Assembly (NCBI GenBank): GCA_000310025.1
Contig: FN649739.1
Location: 2,889,081-2,953,080, forward strand
DNA from: Ectocarpus siliculosus
Lineage: Eukaryota > Sar > Phaeophyceae > Ectocarpales > Ectocarpaceae
DNA length: 64,000 nt
Direction: 5' to 3'
Shown here one piece after another: positions 36,779 through 48,590 of this stretch. Position numbers and translations under genes: made by a program. The notes beneath the pieces are model-generated. The model saw nothing but the letters and a program-made list of their open reading frames with translations. It made no database searches and was not told where the DNA came from. The first letter of the stretch is position 1. Each line of letters begins with the position of its first letter.

Positions 36779-39307
36779 TCATGGAACTAACGTCAACAGC
36801 TGCGCCTTGCTGGCGACACAAACGGCGAGTCCCATCAGCGCAAGGACAATGCCCGACACCGTTCGAAGTGGACGGTCCACCTTCTCCCCTAGCGCCATGG
36901 CGGTGGCGGCGGTGAACACGAGCGACAGCGCGTTGCACACAGGCACGGCTGTAGACACGTCTGGGGAAAAGGCGCCACGGATGGCGTCAAGGATGAACGT
37001 TTCAATGGTCAACTACGGTCGGAGACACGAACAGCACGTGGAACACGAGAGGTTTACCCGACGAATGCCTCAAATCTCAACAATAAAGCAACAGGGCGGC
37101 TGTACGACTTAGCGTGCGACCCACCATGGACAAAAGGAAGCGATATTATCTTGTTGCGTCGTCACATGACGGTTAGCTGTCTCAGCCGGCAGTAGCAAAT
37201 CACAGACGAGTCGCGGGCAGTTCCTCCCGATGTGCCTCAGTCTTCAATCTACCGTTCCCTCGTGGAGGGGCGAAATCTGTACCTTGGGAGCTGAGAAGAT
37301 AGTAGAAAAGCGTAGACCCGGACTGATTGAGCAAGAAGGGTATTGCGGCCTTCACCGAAGCCAAACTTCGGAGGGGGCCGAAGAGCTTCCCGAGTCGATT
37401 GTTCTCGTTGGTCGTCGGCTGTTGCTGAGTGTCGGGCTCCAATTTGCTTGAGGTCCCTGCGTGTATACGAAACCACACCATCCAGCTGGTGTTATCTCCC
37501 GTTGAAGTAAAACCAGGGTGCACCTCGGTACTAGTTTTTTAGGCGGATCCAGGCGGGGCGGTACGTCAATGTGGCGGTACTTTTTTGGCGGTTGGCGGTA
37601 TTTCGTTTTCCGGCGGTACCGCCTTTGGCGGTTCCCGGTACTGCCAATAATGGCGGTACTTTTTTGGCGGTACGTCAACATGGCGGGTTTTTTTAGGCGG
37701 TTCCCGGTACTGCCAAATACGGCGGTATTTTTCTGACGGTACTGAAATATGGCGGTACCGCCTTCGGCGGTTCCCGGTACTGCCAAATATGGCGGTATTT
37801 TTCTGGCGGTACTGAAATATGGCGGTACCGTCTTCGGCGGTTCCCGGTACTGCCAAATATGGCGGTTTTTTGGTGGCGGTACTGAAATATGGCGGCACCG
37901 CCTTCGAGGGTTGTAGACCAGAATATCAAAATATAAAATATGGCGATGCCAAACTACATTTCGGTGCCCTTGGCGCCCCATCAACCGGCGAACCTCTTTC
38001 CTCTCTTTCAGGATGGGTCTCTTTTTGTCTCTTGTATGTACGCTTGAGAGCCTGCATCTCCCATATGATTTCGTGATTTCACGATGCGATGCATACCCAT
38101 GGTCAAATCGAGCTGTTCATGGACAAACGAAAGGCAACCAAAAGAAGAAAGAAAATGCAAAAAGAGAAGAGCGCGCCAAAACGCGATCCGTCGAATGCCA
38201 CGGGTGTGTTCGAACAGCTGACGATCGGCGACAGATGAAAGAGGTTCCGCCGAAAAGGAACAAGGCAGAACCAAAAAAAAATATATATATATATGTATGA
38301 CGAAAGAGAAAAAGAAAAAAGAATAAATGTGAACAAAGACGCACGCCAGTTGGACTCGAACCACTGTTCTGCGCGAGACATGGCGTTGGAGTTAGTGCCC
38401 TATGCTACTTTAGAGGGCAAAACTGAAGTATGGCGGTACCATTTTGGCGCTACTGCAGTACGGCGGTATTTTTTCGGCGGTACTGCAATATATATGGCGG
38501 TTCTCTTTTGGCGGTTCCCGGTACTACTTCGTTTTTTGGCGGTACCATTTTGGCGGTACTGCAGTACGGCGGTACTTTTTCGGCGGTACTGCAATATGGC
38601 GGTTCTTTTTAGGCGGTTCCCGGTACTTCGTTTTTTGGCGGTACTTTTTCGGCGGTACTGCAATGTGGCGGTACTTTTTAGGCGGTCGGCGGTTTTTCGT
38701 TTTTCGGCGGTACCGCCTTCGGCGGTTCCCGGTACCACCGAATGTGGCGGTAATTCCCGCCAGTACCGGGACCGCCCACCACGGCGGGAAAAAAACGGCG
38801 GGAATTTTCCCGAGGTGTACCCTGGTTACTAAAACCGTTGCGTAGGGCCGTTCTTGATTTTGCATATAGCGACGAACGTATAATATTTTCGCGGGGGGGT
38901 ACTTAGAATGTGATTGCAGAGTGCACCTCTCGTTCGCATCCCCCGTGGGTGTCATTCGACACAATATCGGCACCCCCAACCCATCGAGACCTTCAAACCA
39001 AACCGACTGCACCAGATACCCCGACGTGTGCAGCACCTACCGAAGTCCGTATGTAGTCTAGTTGTCTACGGACGACTGCTGTTGTCCCCAAACGGGCAGG
39101 CAACAAGTAGACTACAAGCGGGGGTCCATCTCAATAATGCCGGTATTCCAAACGAATGCATCGAGACTTGAGGCTGACAACTAGATTTCGCTTTGGTGAT
39201 ACGCGTATCCACATAGCCACCTTAACCTCACCGTCTTTTATGAAAGGAGTGGTGCACCCCCAACACGCTCCCACGGCGACGAAGCTCAAGGCTGTTGAGA
39301 GTGGCAT
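36779..39307 (-). CDS. TMEM234-like small membrane protein (drug/metabolite-transporter fold)
   Basis: Three exons in transcript order: 39307-39232, 37456-37283, 36960-36779; 143 aa with consistent phases. Four hydrophobic segments: STALSFVAVGACWGCTTPFI near the N-terminus, IPFLLNQSGSTLFYYLL in exon 2, VSTAVPVCNALSLVFTAATA, and VSGIVLALMGLAVCVASK. The ordered motifs WGCTTPF, PFLLNQSGS, AVPVCNAL and LGEK are those of the TMEM234 family within the DMT/EamA superfamily (proteins of about 140-170 aa), whose biochemical role is not settled. Exon 1 is the first of a gene read away from the plus-strand gene that begins near 39930. Intron 1 (1.77 kb) contains an inserted repeat element (37512-38826). 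An alternative donor 6 bases downstream in exon 1 is possible. Confidence 0.87.
37512..38826. mobile_element. 1.3 kb terminal-inverted-repeat element packed with GGCGGTA arrays
   Basis: The ends accagggtgcacctcgg (37512-37528) and its near reverse complement (38811-38826) bracket two blocks, about 37545-37905 and 38430-38770, of irregular tandem units built from ggcggtact, ggcggttcccggtact and aatatggcgg. Many phrases are palindromic (ggcggtaccgcc), so each strand can fold extensively. The middle (37910-38430) is non-repetitive and contains a tRNA-like sequence. The element lies wholly within intron 1 of the TMEM234-like gene. No protein is encoded. Target-site duplication not clear. Confidence 0.7.
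38346..38425 (-). other. tRNA-like sequence, degenerate
   Basis: Minus strand has an A-box-like TAGCATAGGGC and a B box GGTTCGAGTCC, followed downstream by T-runs that could end Pol III transcription. Acceptor and D-stem pairings do not form, so a functional tRNA is unlikely. Confidence 0.35.
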
Positions 39308-39929
39308 CTCTTTTCTCTGCTGAGGATGTTCTTGGGCAATCCCCCCCGGCCCGGAGGTGTCCTCGGTGAAGCCTTGAAACAGGAAGCGTTTCCGCAACCC
39401 TCACTGCCTGTTTCTCCTCGAGATTCTGTGCAAACCTTGCGAACAACCTTGCCTTGGTCAACACGCCAGTGCCGAGACGTTCAACGGCAACGGTGCTCTC
39501 AACTGGAGATTGTCTGGGGAGTACCTGCGAAGAGCAATCAACTTGATTGCTTGTATGCTTATAGTCAGCCGCTACTGCTGTGCTGAATACTGCTGCAGGG
39601 AATTTGGGGGCAAGGAACGGTACTCGCTTTATTGACGGATGCGTATCGCATATCGATATGCTGGTCTGTGTGAGGCAAAAAGGTGCTAGCGGTGCCAAGA
39701 GCAGTAGAACGGGCCACTCCTTTCAGATAGAGGCGTGCAGGCGGCGGCGGAAACGAGGAGAACGAGGGGCGGAACTGTGGGAACGAACCGAAATATTTTG
39801 TGGAAAACCCGGGGAGTGCTTGCTTCCTCCCCTAGACGGGCTAGATGCCATCCTCTCTGACGCCATGTGCAATACTTCTACAGTCTACAGTCTACACGGC
39901 CGGTGTGCCACCCCGTACGTGGTGCGGGT
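39308..39929. promoter_or_regulatory. Divergent intergenic region
   Basis: Lies between the ATG of the minus-strand TMEM234-like gene and a candidate first exon of the plus-strand nuclease. Promoter role is inferred from arrangement only. Confidence 0.25.
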
Positions 39930-40113
39930 ATGAAAATCCGAACGTCGTGCGGTCTGCGTCCGTTATCGCTAGCCGTGACGACGCTCTTCCGTGGACCTTC
40001 CGCTCTGGGATACCATGGTAGGATAATACCAAGCGCGACCAACCGCTTGCTCTCTGTTCCGCAAGAATCGGCAGCTGCTACCACAACGCTGCCAGGACTC
40101 CGTGATAGCAGAG
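39930..40113 (+). CDS. Candidate first exon with organelle-targeting-like N-terminus
   Basis: From ATG 39930 to a GT donor at 40114 the frame encodes 61 residues rich in Arg, Ser, Thr and Ala with few acidic residues (MKIRTSCGLRPLSLAV.., RIIPSATNRLLS), like a mitochondrial or plastid transit peptide. It could be the first exon of the nuclease downstream, but it ends in phase 1 while the next recognised exon (40919) needs phase 2, so another small exon would have to lie between. Offered as a candidate only. Confidence 0.3.
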
Positions 40114-40918
40114 GTGGGTTGTTCACATTTTCCTGTTGTGAGAGATGGAAGTGGTTCCCTTCTCGCGTGGCACACACAACGGGTGTACGAGTATGGCTTG
40201 TTCGGCGGAAATCTGCACAACACATCGCAATGGTCTGCTGCCAGAACTCTTTCGCGCGCACACGTGCCAAGGATTTTCTCATGTGATCTTTGCCCTACTT
40301 GCCGGCCGTTATTGTAGGCGCTCTTGATCATGCACGATCCTTGTAGAAATGGGATCTTGCGAGAAGGGTCTGCACATTGAGGCCCCGTTTTGAACATTTA
40401 ACAATGGCACACTGACACCCCTGCAACACCCGCATTTGGCGGCGAGTTGGGGGTGGGAGGTGGCCGACAGATTGTGATTGGTCAACACTTGGCGTCGCAT
40501 CTCGAAGGGGCAACGATAGTCCCATGGTGGGGTAGGCCGATAGGGGATATGCCCTCCCAGTCCTTGCCGCGTCGACTCCTTAGAAAACCCGCCCTTATTG
40601 TCTGCGGAGGTGCCTCTGTAAATACAAGTAACCCTCTTTTGGTGTGCCTCAAACGTGGACGCTACTGACATCCTTTTTATCCTATCGAGCTACTGCTGGT
40701 GACAGTTGTCTATAGACTACTCATGGCTTTCTTGCATAATATTGAAACGAATCTGCAAGTCAAGTTCTCAGCTACATATCGCTACATCGTTTGTACACTA
40801 CCGCCTACCTGATATTGATGCTACCGCTGCTGCCGTGACTGCTGTATCCTCGGTCAGATCTCGGCCAAGGTTCAGGCAAAGCAAGGAAATGGCGTGTCCC
40901 TTGGGGCAACAACTCTAG

Positions 40919-43900
40919 AAAAGGCAAAGACGAAGCGAAGGCTAGGGCGCAGAAACAAGCCCACATGACTCGAAAATTGAAAGTCGTGCCCGGTGCGGCG
41001 GACTTGGATGTTGAAGAATCTGAATGCTTCCGAGTCATGAGGTGAGTTGGATGGGAGAAAAGACACACAACACGTGTCGCGTGTTGGCGAGTAGTATAGT
41101 CGAGGTCGGCGGGGTGTAACTAAAACGCCTGGCTAACGTTTAAGCCGACGATACTGTTCCACGCCTCCACTCGCCTGCCCGCTACCGCCGGTTCACCTGC
41201 CATGCCCAAACACGCGACTCGCGTAGCTTCAATATGTTGGCGCAGCAACTGGCAACCTCGAAGATGTTCAAGTACGTGCCCAGGAACCAGCTCAGAAAGC
41301 ACAACCGGTGGCCTAGGGTGAGAGCTTGTTCTTGTGGGTGGATAGGTTGGCATTTGAGCGCCTTTGACCTTGTCTTGTAAGCGACGGCTCTAGTCGAGCC
41401 TGAGGGGTGGGGAAGCAGGCGGCTTGGCGACTAGTCGCTCGCCGATGTAGCTGAGCAGCCGTGGCTCTCCAGAAGGATGCTGTCGGTGAACCTGTCATGG
41501 CCAAACGAAAAGAAAGGGGTAGCGTAACATTTGGTCTTAGCATTGATTTTGTCGTATCATACTTACGTGCCAGGTGCGGGCCGAAGTTTCACGGTACGGC
41601 GCGGACATCATCTGCCTGCAAGAGTGCGATCTTTACGATCAAATTCTGGCGAGCTTACAAGAACATGGGGAGCGGGCGGATCAGGTGTGTACTGCTGTGT
41701 TGTGTGTGTTTGTTCGACCGTGCTGTAGTTGGGAGACAATGACAATCTTGAGTCTTTCGAAACACGACGAACGGCTGAAGAAGCGATTTCTAGTAGTACG
41801 TCTGGCACGGTGGCACGGGGGAAACTCGACCACGTGTGCGCCTGCGTGCCAATACGAAGGACGGCACGCACGCGACAGAGTCACCGGGCACGTAACGTGA
41901 GACCTGTGGCTGTAACTTCCTACAGCAGCGTCTGTTGCGTACATGTGTGTATTTGTCTGTTTGTTCGTCCTCGTCGCGCAGACTTGTGGTGCTTTACCTG
42001 GTGTTTCTGGCGCAATGGTTCCCAGCTCGCGGCCTAGCAATTCACCGACAACAGTCAGTATCCCGTGATCGCCCCCCGCTCTTGGTGCCAACGATACATT
42101 CACCCGGGACGCGTGGCTGCAGGGAACAAGGTTCGAAGGCGTGTACAAGAGACGTAAGAATAACGGGCTAAGTCACGGCGTCGCAATCCTGTACGACACC
42201 CAGGTCAGGCTCATGTCGATAGCCCTAGCCTTTTCTCTGCAACTGTAGCCCTTGCTGATATTCTTTCGGAAGATGCAAGTTGGTCTCATGTTTGGTCTGC
42301 TTTTCCTTGCCGCCTGTCCGACCAGAGGCTGGTAAGTTCAGGCCTTCGGCCGGGGTGATGACGCCACCATTATCGCGTGGATGTTAAAGGGCGACCAAGG
42401 CTAAAGACCCCAACTCCGGCTGACATTTATCTCGATAACAACCACGCCAACAGGGTCTTCCGTATGCATACAACAAACAATAACGAATGATGCGATAGCG
42501 CAACATCTCCACGGTTGCTGAGGGGATAGTGAGACACTGAAGCTGTCGAACTCGCGCCCAGCGAAGGACGGACAATACTGGTTTATGTTGCTAGCATACG
42601 AAACTTGGTCGATAACCCCGACCGTCTTTATTATGATGTCTATTCCACAACAACAGCAGAACGCAAAGCAAGAACGAGGTGGCGACCACCCAGAGCGTGA
42701 ATATCTGCCGCCATTGCCACCAATACCCGACTCTACCGCCACTTTGTAGGTATTCCGACTGCTTGATTCGGACTCGTGCGAGTATGGAGAGAACCTAATG
42801 GGGGGAGTAGGAGCGTTTGCGCTTTTGGAAGACCGCAGACAGCATCGACGACGAAGACACCCTACTCCTGTTGGCCTTCCTGACAACGATGAAACTGTCG
42901 AGACAGTAGGGGTAGCAGATGGAACTAGGGGCAATGGATCAACGAGAAACGGTCCTCGTGTTGAGCAAGGAGGGTGTGGGGGCGGGAGCGAGGCAGCAGA
43001 AGGAGGAGGAGTGGGAGCGGCGGCAAGGACTACGAAGGACGATCCTTCTGGGTTGGTCTGCGTGGCCACCACCCACCTCTACTGGCACCCGGACGGGTGA
43101 GGCTTGAAACCCCCGTTCGTGGATCTGCCTCCTTCACGGTGCTTTTGCGGCATAACTTCGAAGCGCTAGAAGAGAAAACAGGGTAGAGAACTCCGATTAC
43201 GTGGTGTAGCGAGGACATTCAGTCTCCGCATCCGTGTAAATCTCAAGCGAAACTTGGTTCGAGCTAGAAATTGGTGTCGATGCGGGAGGCACAATTGATT
43301 CGTTGGGCTTTAACGTCTTTTGAGTCACGACACCTTTCAATAGGCACCTTTTCCACGGTCTTGCCACAAAGAGTCCAACGACCGAACGTGGTGTTGCATG
43401 TCCGAACTTTAGGATTGCTTGTATCAGGATTTCGTTGCTGATGAATCTGTTCCACCGGGTCCCGTTATCGAAGTGGGTCAGGGAAGGTCTCGCGGTCGCT
43501 GGCACAGACTAAACAACACAATTCGTCACCTCCCCGTGCTGCGATTCAAGTATTGCACCACGGCGTAGTCGTTTTGCACGTTTGACAGCGAACGCCGGAG
43601 GTCCTTTTCCCCTCACCACCTTTCCCTCCAAAAGCAAACAGACAAGACTCCGTGGTTTCAAGCAAATTCACGAACCTGAACCGTCGGATCACCAAACAAA
43701 ACAGCGTACCCTGGTTGAACCTTACGCATGCTTTGTTGTCGCACTCATCGAAACCCGTGTAAAGGTCTCCTTCCGCCATTGGTCTGCTCTTTCTGCGGTG
43801 GAACTATGACCATACCGTGCTCTCGCCTGAACCTGCGCGTCATTCCACATGACATCCCGTGCTGCGCTTGCCGAACCTTCCCGCGTGTGTGCCAGAGGAG

Positions 43901-46446
43901 CCATACGCCTCGCCCAGGCGGAAACCCTGATGGCGCACGTGGCGGCTTTCCTTCGTGGGCGTTTCGGCGATGATTACTCCGTGGTCCCGGTCGTACTCGC
44001 GGGAGACTTGAACACCGTGCCCGGTGTGGACGTCTACAGGTGCCGATCGTGCGATTAAAAATAGAATATGTCAAGCCCTGCTTCCCGCTTGTCGCTGGGC
44101 GTGGGCAATGCGTGAGCTCTTGTATTTAATTGTGACTTTTGCGGTGCATGCTCCTCCGTGTCTGTGCGGTGGAACCGCCCCCTTGGTGGTACGTCTGGAC
44201 GCGTCCACCCGAAAGTGATTTTGAACCAAACCAGCCCAGCGCGCTCTACATGATACGTACCCCGTCTGCTGGCTGTCTCGTGCAGCACAGGCTGCTCTCG
44301 GAAGGGGGTTTCAACGGCGAGACGCCGGAGGCATTTCACCGGAGAAGATACGAGAAGGCCCGCGCTAAGGAAGCCGACAAGGTCGAAAAGGCTCGCCAAT
44401 ACAACGCCAAGCTGGAGGCGATCCGCGCCAAAAACGCTGCCGTGATCTCCGCGGCGAGGAGCAGTACGTCCCCCGGTGCGTTACGCGAGGTTGTCCACGA
44501 TATAGGGGAAGCAGCAGAAGCGGCAGATGGAACCGTCGAAGAGGTTGCATCAGTGGAAGCAGCGCAAGGACTGGGAGGAACCCCTGTTTCGATGAGTCGG
44601 GCTACGGAAGGAGGTGACTCGGTGACACAAGGGCGTCCCGCCGATTCTGCGGGTCATACTGTGACGGTGTCTGATGATGACAGCGCTGCTGCTGCCAGTT
44701 CGAGTGGTACAGCTGGTGGAGAGCTCACTCCGGCTTCACACGAGAGAGGAGGGGGGCGAGATCAGGACGGGGAAGTGCGGTGCTACGAGCAAGAGTTCCG
44801 TGGGTTCAGCAGTGCCTACGGCGCCTACTCCAGTGTCTTCGACTCGCAGGTTGCGTTGGCTCCTGAAACTCTTCCACGCCGTCCAGAGCGCACGTGTTGA
44901 ATTCAACTACCGTAGCACTTTTCCCTACACGAGCTCGCACCGAGCCACGTCAATTTTCAAGCGTATGCTGTATTTTTCAATCCCTTGCGTCGAGTTTATT
45001 TCTTCTCTGAGATTTGCCTACCGTTTGACAATCAATGCCCAGGTTAACTCCCTATGTTCCCCACCCGTTTGGCTCTAGGATAGGCATTGTTTCGCCTTGA
45101 ACGGGGGTTAGAAAACACAACCCCCCCCCACCGTTGTTCTGATTTTCCTTGGCAGTTATCCAGAAATCACCCTCCTGGAGAGTATTCTGTGTGCGAAGCC
45201 ACAGGAAAGCACAAGATTGGGGTCGTTCGCCTAGGGGCCCGAACCGGCGGTGGCGACAGTCTGTCGCAGAATCAAGATTCAGTGCGACCAAAAAAGTCGC
45301 AGCAGCAGCGCAAGCAACAGCGGCAGCAGCACCAGCAGCAGCAGCAGCAGGGAAACGGGCCGTCCGGAGAGCCGCAGTTGACTACGTGCACTGATAGGTG
45401 AGACTTGTTGGTACTGCGCGTGCGATTCTGTCTGCTCATCTAGTTGTTGCGGCTCCCTTGCTACCGTGTGGCTGCCGGCTTTTGACCCCCCCTAGACCAA
45501 CTTCAGCCTCGGTTGACGTAACCGATTGTGCGAGGAAGGCGCTCTCCATGGATGTCTAGTCAGCATGCCCCTATTCGACAGTGACACCCTCTTGGGTTGT
45601 GGAGCAAAAGAGCTACTTTTGACGTCCACGGGCATGCGACCACTCACACGTTTGCGGTATACTCCGGAATACCATCAGGGGACGTGCTGTTGTAGAATCC
45701 TTCGATCCCTTCCGGGTCTTGGCTCAAGGAGAGCCGTCAGCAAGGATTACGTGTAGTCGTTCTTGCGTATGCGTTTGGTTGTTGTTGCTGCGAAAGCCAT
45801 GCTGATGTGTGTTCCATCACCTGCTCCTCGGTAGCTGTGCTCAGGTTAATACCGCTCTGACGTATGTCACCTGCTCCTCTGCACGCTTCAAAGTAAACAC
45901 GCATTCTAACCCGAGCCCAAAAGAAGACTCGATCCCATGATATGATCCACAACAATTCCCACCACTTGCGCAAGTGAATTATAGGAAGTCTTTCCTTTTC
46001 GGTTCTGTGCTGTTTTCTGTCCGTGCAGCTTCGCGGGGACGATCGACTACATCTGGCACAACCAGCATCTGCAAGTTAGATCCCTGCTGAGTCTCCCTTC
46101 TTTCAAACAGGTATGTTTTCGGTGAGCTCGTGATTCAGAACTGTGATCGTTGTCATCTAATATACGTTGGACATGAAACCGTGCGGTCATGCAGTTATGT
46201 CTCATCATATCAACCGTCGGCAGCGCATGCCTTACTTAGTTTCTTGGGGAGGATTGAGCCTTCCCTTTTCCTCGTCGACCACGACTTTTGTTGTCATGAT
46301 CCCACGAAACGATCATTCCGCAGGCTACCTACGGCAAGGGCCTGCCGACAGCTTCGTACCCATCTGACCACGTGTCCATCATGGCCGAGATTTTCTGGCG
46401 ACATCCAGCACAATCTCGGGGTGAAGATGCACCCGCAGAGACTTAG
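40919..46446 (+). CDS. Endonuclease/exonuclease/phosphatase-fold nuclease (CCR4/nocturnin/Angel-like), 5' end unresolved
   Basis: Exons 40919-41041, 41227-41271, 41473-41518, 41574-41684, 42123-42203, 42750-43096, 43896-44039, 44291-44849, 45270-45397, 46029-46110, 46324-46446 (stop TAG), with phases matching. Conserved EEP motifs appear in order: FRVM-SFNMLAQQLA; YGADIICLQE (metal-binding Glu); FEGVYKRR and GVAILYDT; CVATTHLYWHP (catalytic His region); RLAQAETL; VLAGDLNTVPGVDVY (Asp/Asn); GTIDYIWHN; and YPSDHVSIMAEI (final Asp-His pair). All active-site residues of the deadenylase-type family are present. Low-complexity insertions distinguish it: a Gly/Arg-rich one in the 42750 exon, an acidic/Ala-rich coiled-coil-like one after LLSEGGF, and a Gln-rich one before CTDR. 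Likely substrate: mRNA poly(A) or NADP(H)-like nucleotides, undecided. The junction around 44849/45270 is the weakest. Confidence 0.85.
45299..45352 (+). repeat. CAG-rich tract encoding glutamines
   Basis: An interrupted CAG/CAA run inside the 45270-45397 exon of the EEP nuclease, read as a Gln-rich loop just before the conserved CTDR..GTIDYIWH segment. Confidence 0.8.
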
Positions 46447-48590
46447 TGACAGAAGTACGCTCCACCCTAAGCAAGGGTCTTCTCGTGAAGGCATCTTGAC
46501 TGCTTTTTGTTGCCGAAAACCGTGCGGGTTCAGGAAGAACGGATGTCCGATCGCAAAAAAACGTGCGACTTGGAATCACACTATTAGGTGACGGGTGTGA
46601 TGACATATTTAGGCCTTCTGCTATGTGAAAATCAATGGTACATCTTGGCACCTGTGGGGGTAGTTGGAAGTTTCCAACAGCTACAGATTGTCGTTGTGCC
46701 CATTGGCATCTCTCGCCTGTGGTGTCCGGTGTGTCTAGATGTCTAAGACGGATAGAAGTATGTTGAAACGTTTCTTTGTAACGTCACAGGCAACTAGGGA
46801 TCGAGCGTCTGCGGAACTTTTTTTTAGTTGAACGGGTGTCTGGGAGTTGGCACCTGTCCGTATTGTTTTTTTCTTACCGCGTGCGTGGGGCGCCCAAAGG
46901 GTATTCGGATCATCCCACGGTTGTTGGCTCTGGTGTTTTGGCGCTGTATTTGTACAGGCAATGGGGTAGGATTAGGGGCCTGGGGAGAGTGGGAATGGGG
47001 GGCACCTATCCCTACCGGAAGTAACGGTCGATGGTGTAAGGAGAGGCAGCACTCGTAGATGAATACCTGCTGCTCGGTTGTTGTGTAAGGTAAGACGACA
47101 CACGCTACTGTAAGCGCTCTCAAAAAAAAAAACAAGGGACAAGGATTTGAAACCACCTCTATAATTCTTGTTTCATGCCTCATGCACCAGCTCTCTATTT
47201 AGCAAGATGTGTTGGTCTTGGTTTACCGAGTGTGCCAAGACTAGCTGCAACCAAGCAAGAAGTGAAGGGGGTACATGCCTTACATTGTGCTTTCCTAAGC
47301 CTGCAGAAAACTCGTCGTTTGTTCCCATTGGATGCCAAGTCCCCTACCCATGCCCCCCAAACAATCCTCGCTTGGTTGCGTCAAGTCTCGCACTCTCTGC
47401 ATCTCGCTACCTTGAACGTGCGAGTGATCTCATATCCGTTACACTGACTTCCAAAGGCCGATTGCTTCACAACTAAGAGGATGCGCAACCAACCGATGCG
47501 TGCAAACAGAATGCCGACAGGACCTTCCGAATGCCACCATTTTCGGCATTCGCGGTCACATGGGTGTGGAGCACTCGAGGTATGAAAGAGGGTCTACATA
47601 GGGGGTGGGCGATCACTCGCACATTTACTGTCTTCGAGGCAACCGCCAGTGGTGCGTAGTAGCCATCGGCACAAACAGATGAGAAATAATAATAGACGAA
47701 CTCGCATGGCACGCTCAGCCTCACAGCAGTGCTGGCACATGACTGCCTCGGCATTTGTCGCCATCGAGAACACTGGGAGTAATGTCTTGCCCTTTACCTA
47801 CGAGGCCGTATTGCCGACACTGTGCCCTAGTTCTGGAGACGTTACGCTCAAGTATGGACTGTCTGAAGAGCGTTATTTCAGTCTAGGCTGGTGTCAAGTC
47901 GTTGTAATATTTTTTCTCCAGTCGTTGAACAAACGCCGAACTAGCCCATCGCGTCCACTCTGCCGCACTACACGGGTTACCCAACATGACATGTGACCAT
48001 GAGAGACAATGAAGGTCGGCTAAGCCATGCGTGCAAGGAGCCTGCCGCGCACGCGCGTGCCAAACAACATTCATCTAGTCTTCCACATTTGCAACGCCAA
48101 AAGAACTGCTGGCCAAATGGGGCTTGAAAAAACAGACGGAATATGAAACACCACTAACCCTGAACCCGTTGAAAAGCAGGCCCGATGCATCCATCCGCTG
48201 AAGGCACCCAGTTACAGCATATCGAGTCGGATGGCTTCATCAAGTCGGCTTATCCCGCAGCCTCAGGAACGATGCTTCAGTAAATAAGTCTAATCCAGCA
48301 ACTTTAAAACTCACAGCAGCTGTAGGTGAAACAATTTATCAAAAGCACACACCTTGTGTTGGGCAACATCCATGACCCCTACCCTATAAACGTCCCGAGG
48401 TCTATAATAGCTACGAAGTGAGAGTTGAACACCCGCAACCTGTATCGGGCAAACGCGCCCTTTCTCACTTGTCAAAACTCCAATCACTCAATCGTTCTGT
48501 TCGGACCGAACCCAGACGAGAGGACGTTTCGAAACTCCCCGCAAGGTTAGGCCGCTCGTGCCATCTAGAACATATTGCGATGCGGCAGAA
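46447..48590. other. Intergenic between convergent genes
   Basis: Contains the 3' flanks of the nuclease (plus) and aminotransferase (minus). I see no third gene; open frames are short and unlike known proteins. Confidence 0.5.

Noticed and set aside
37545-38770. CRISPR-like array
   Set aside because: Spacing is irregular, there are no unique spacers of constant size, and the context is a eukaryotic intron.
37519-38845. Open frames with repeated GGTA-coded residues (WRYFFGG-type)
   Set aside because: They arise from the GGCGGTA arrays, open in several frames on both strands, so not a repeat protein.
42401-43072. 223-residue minus-strand open frame
   Set aside because: Overlaps the nuclease exon 42750-43096, which carries the conserved CVATTHLYWHP motif on the plus strand.
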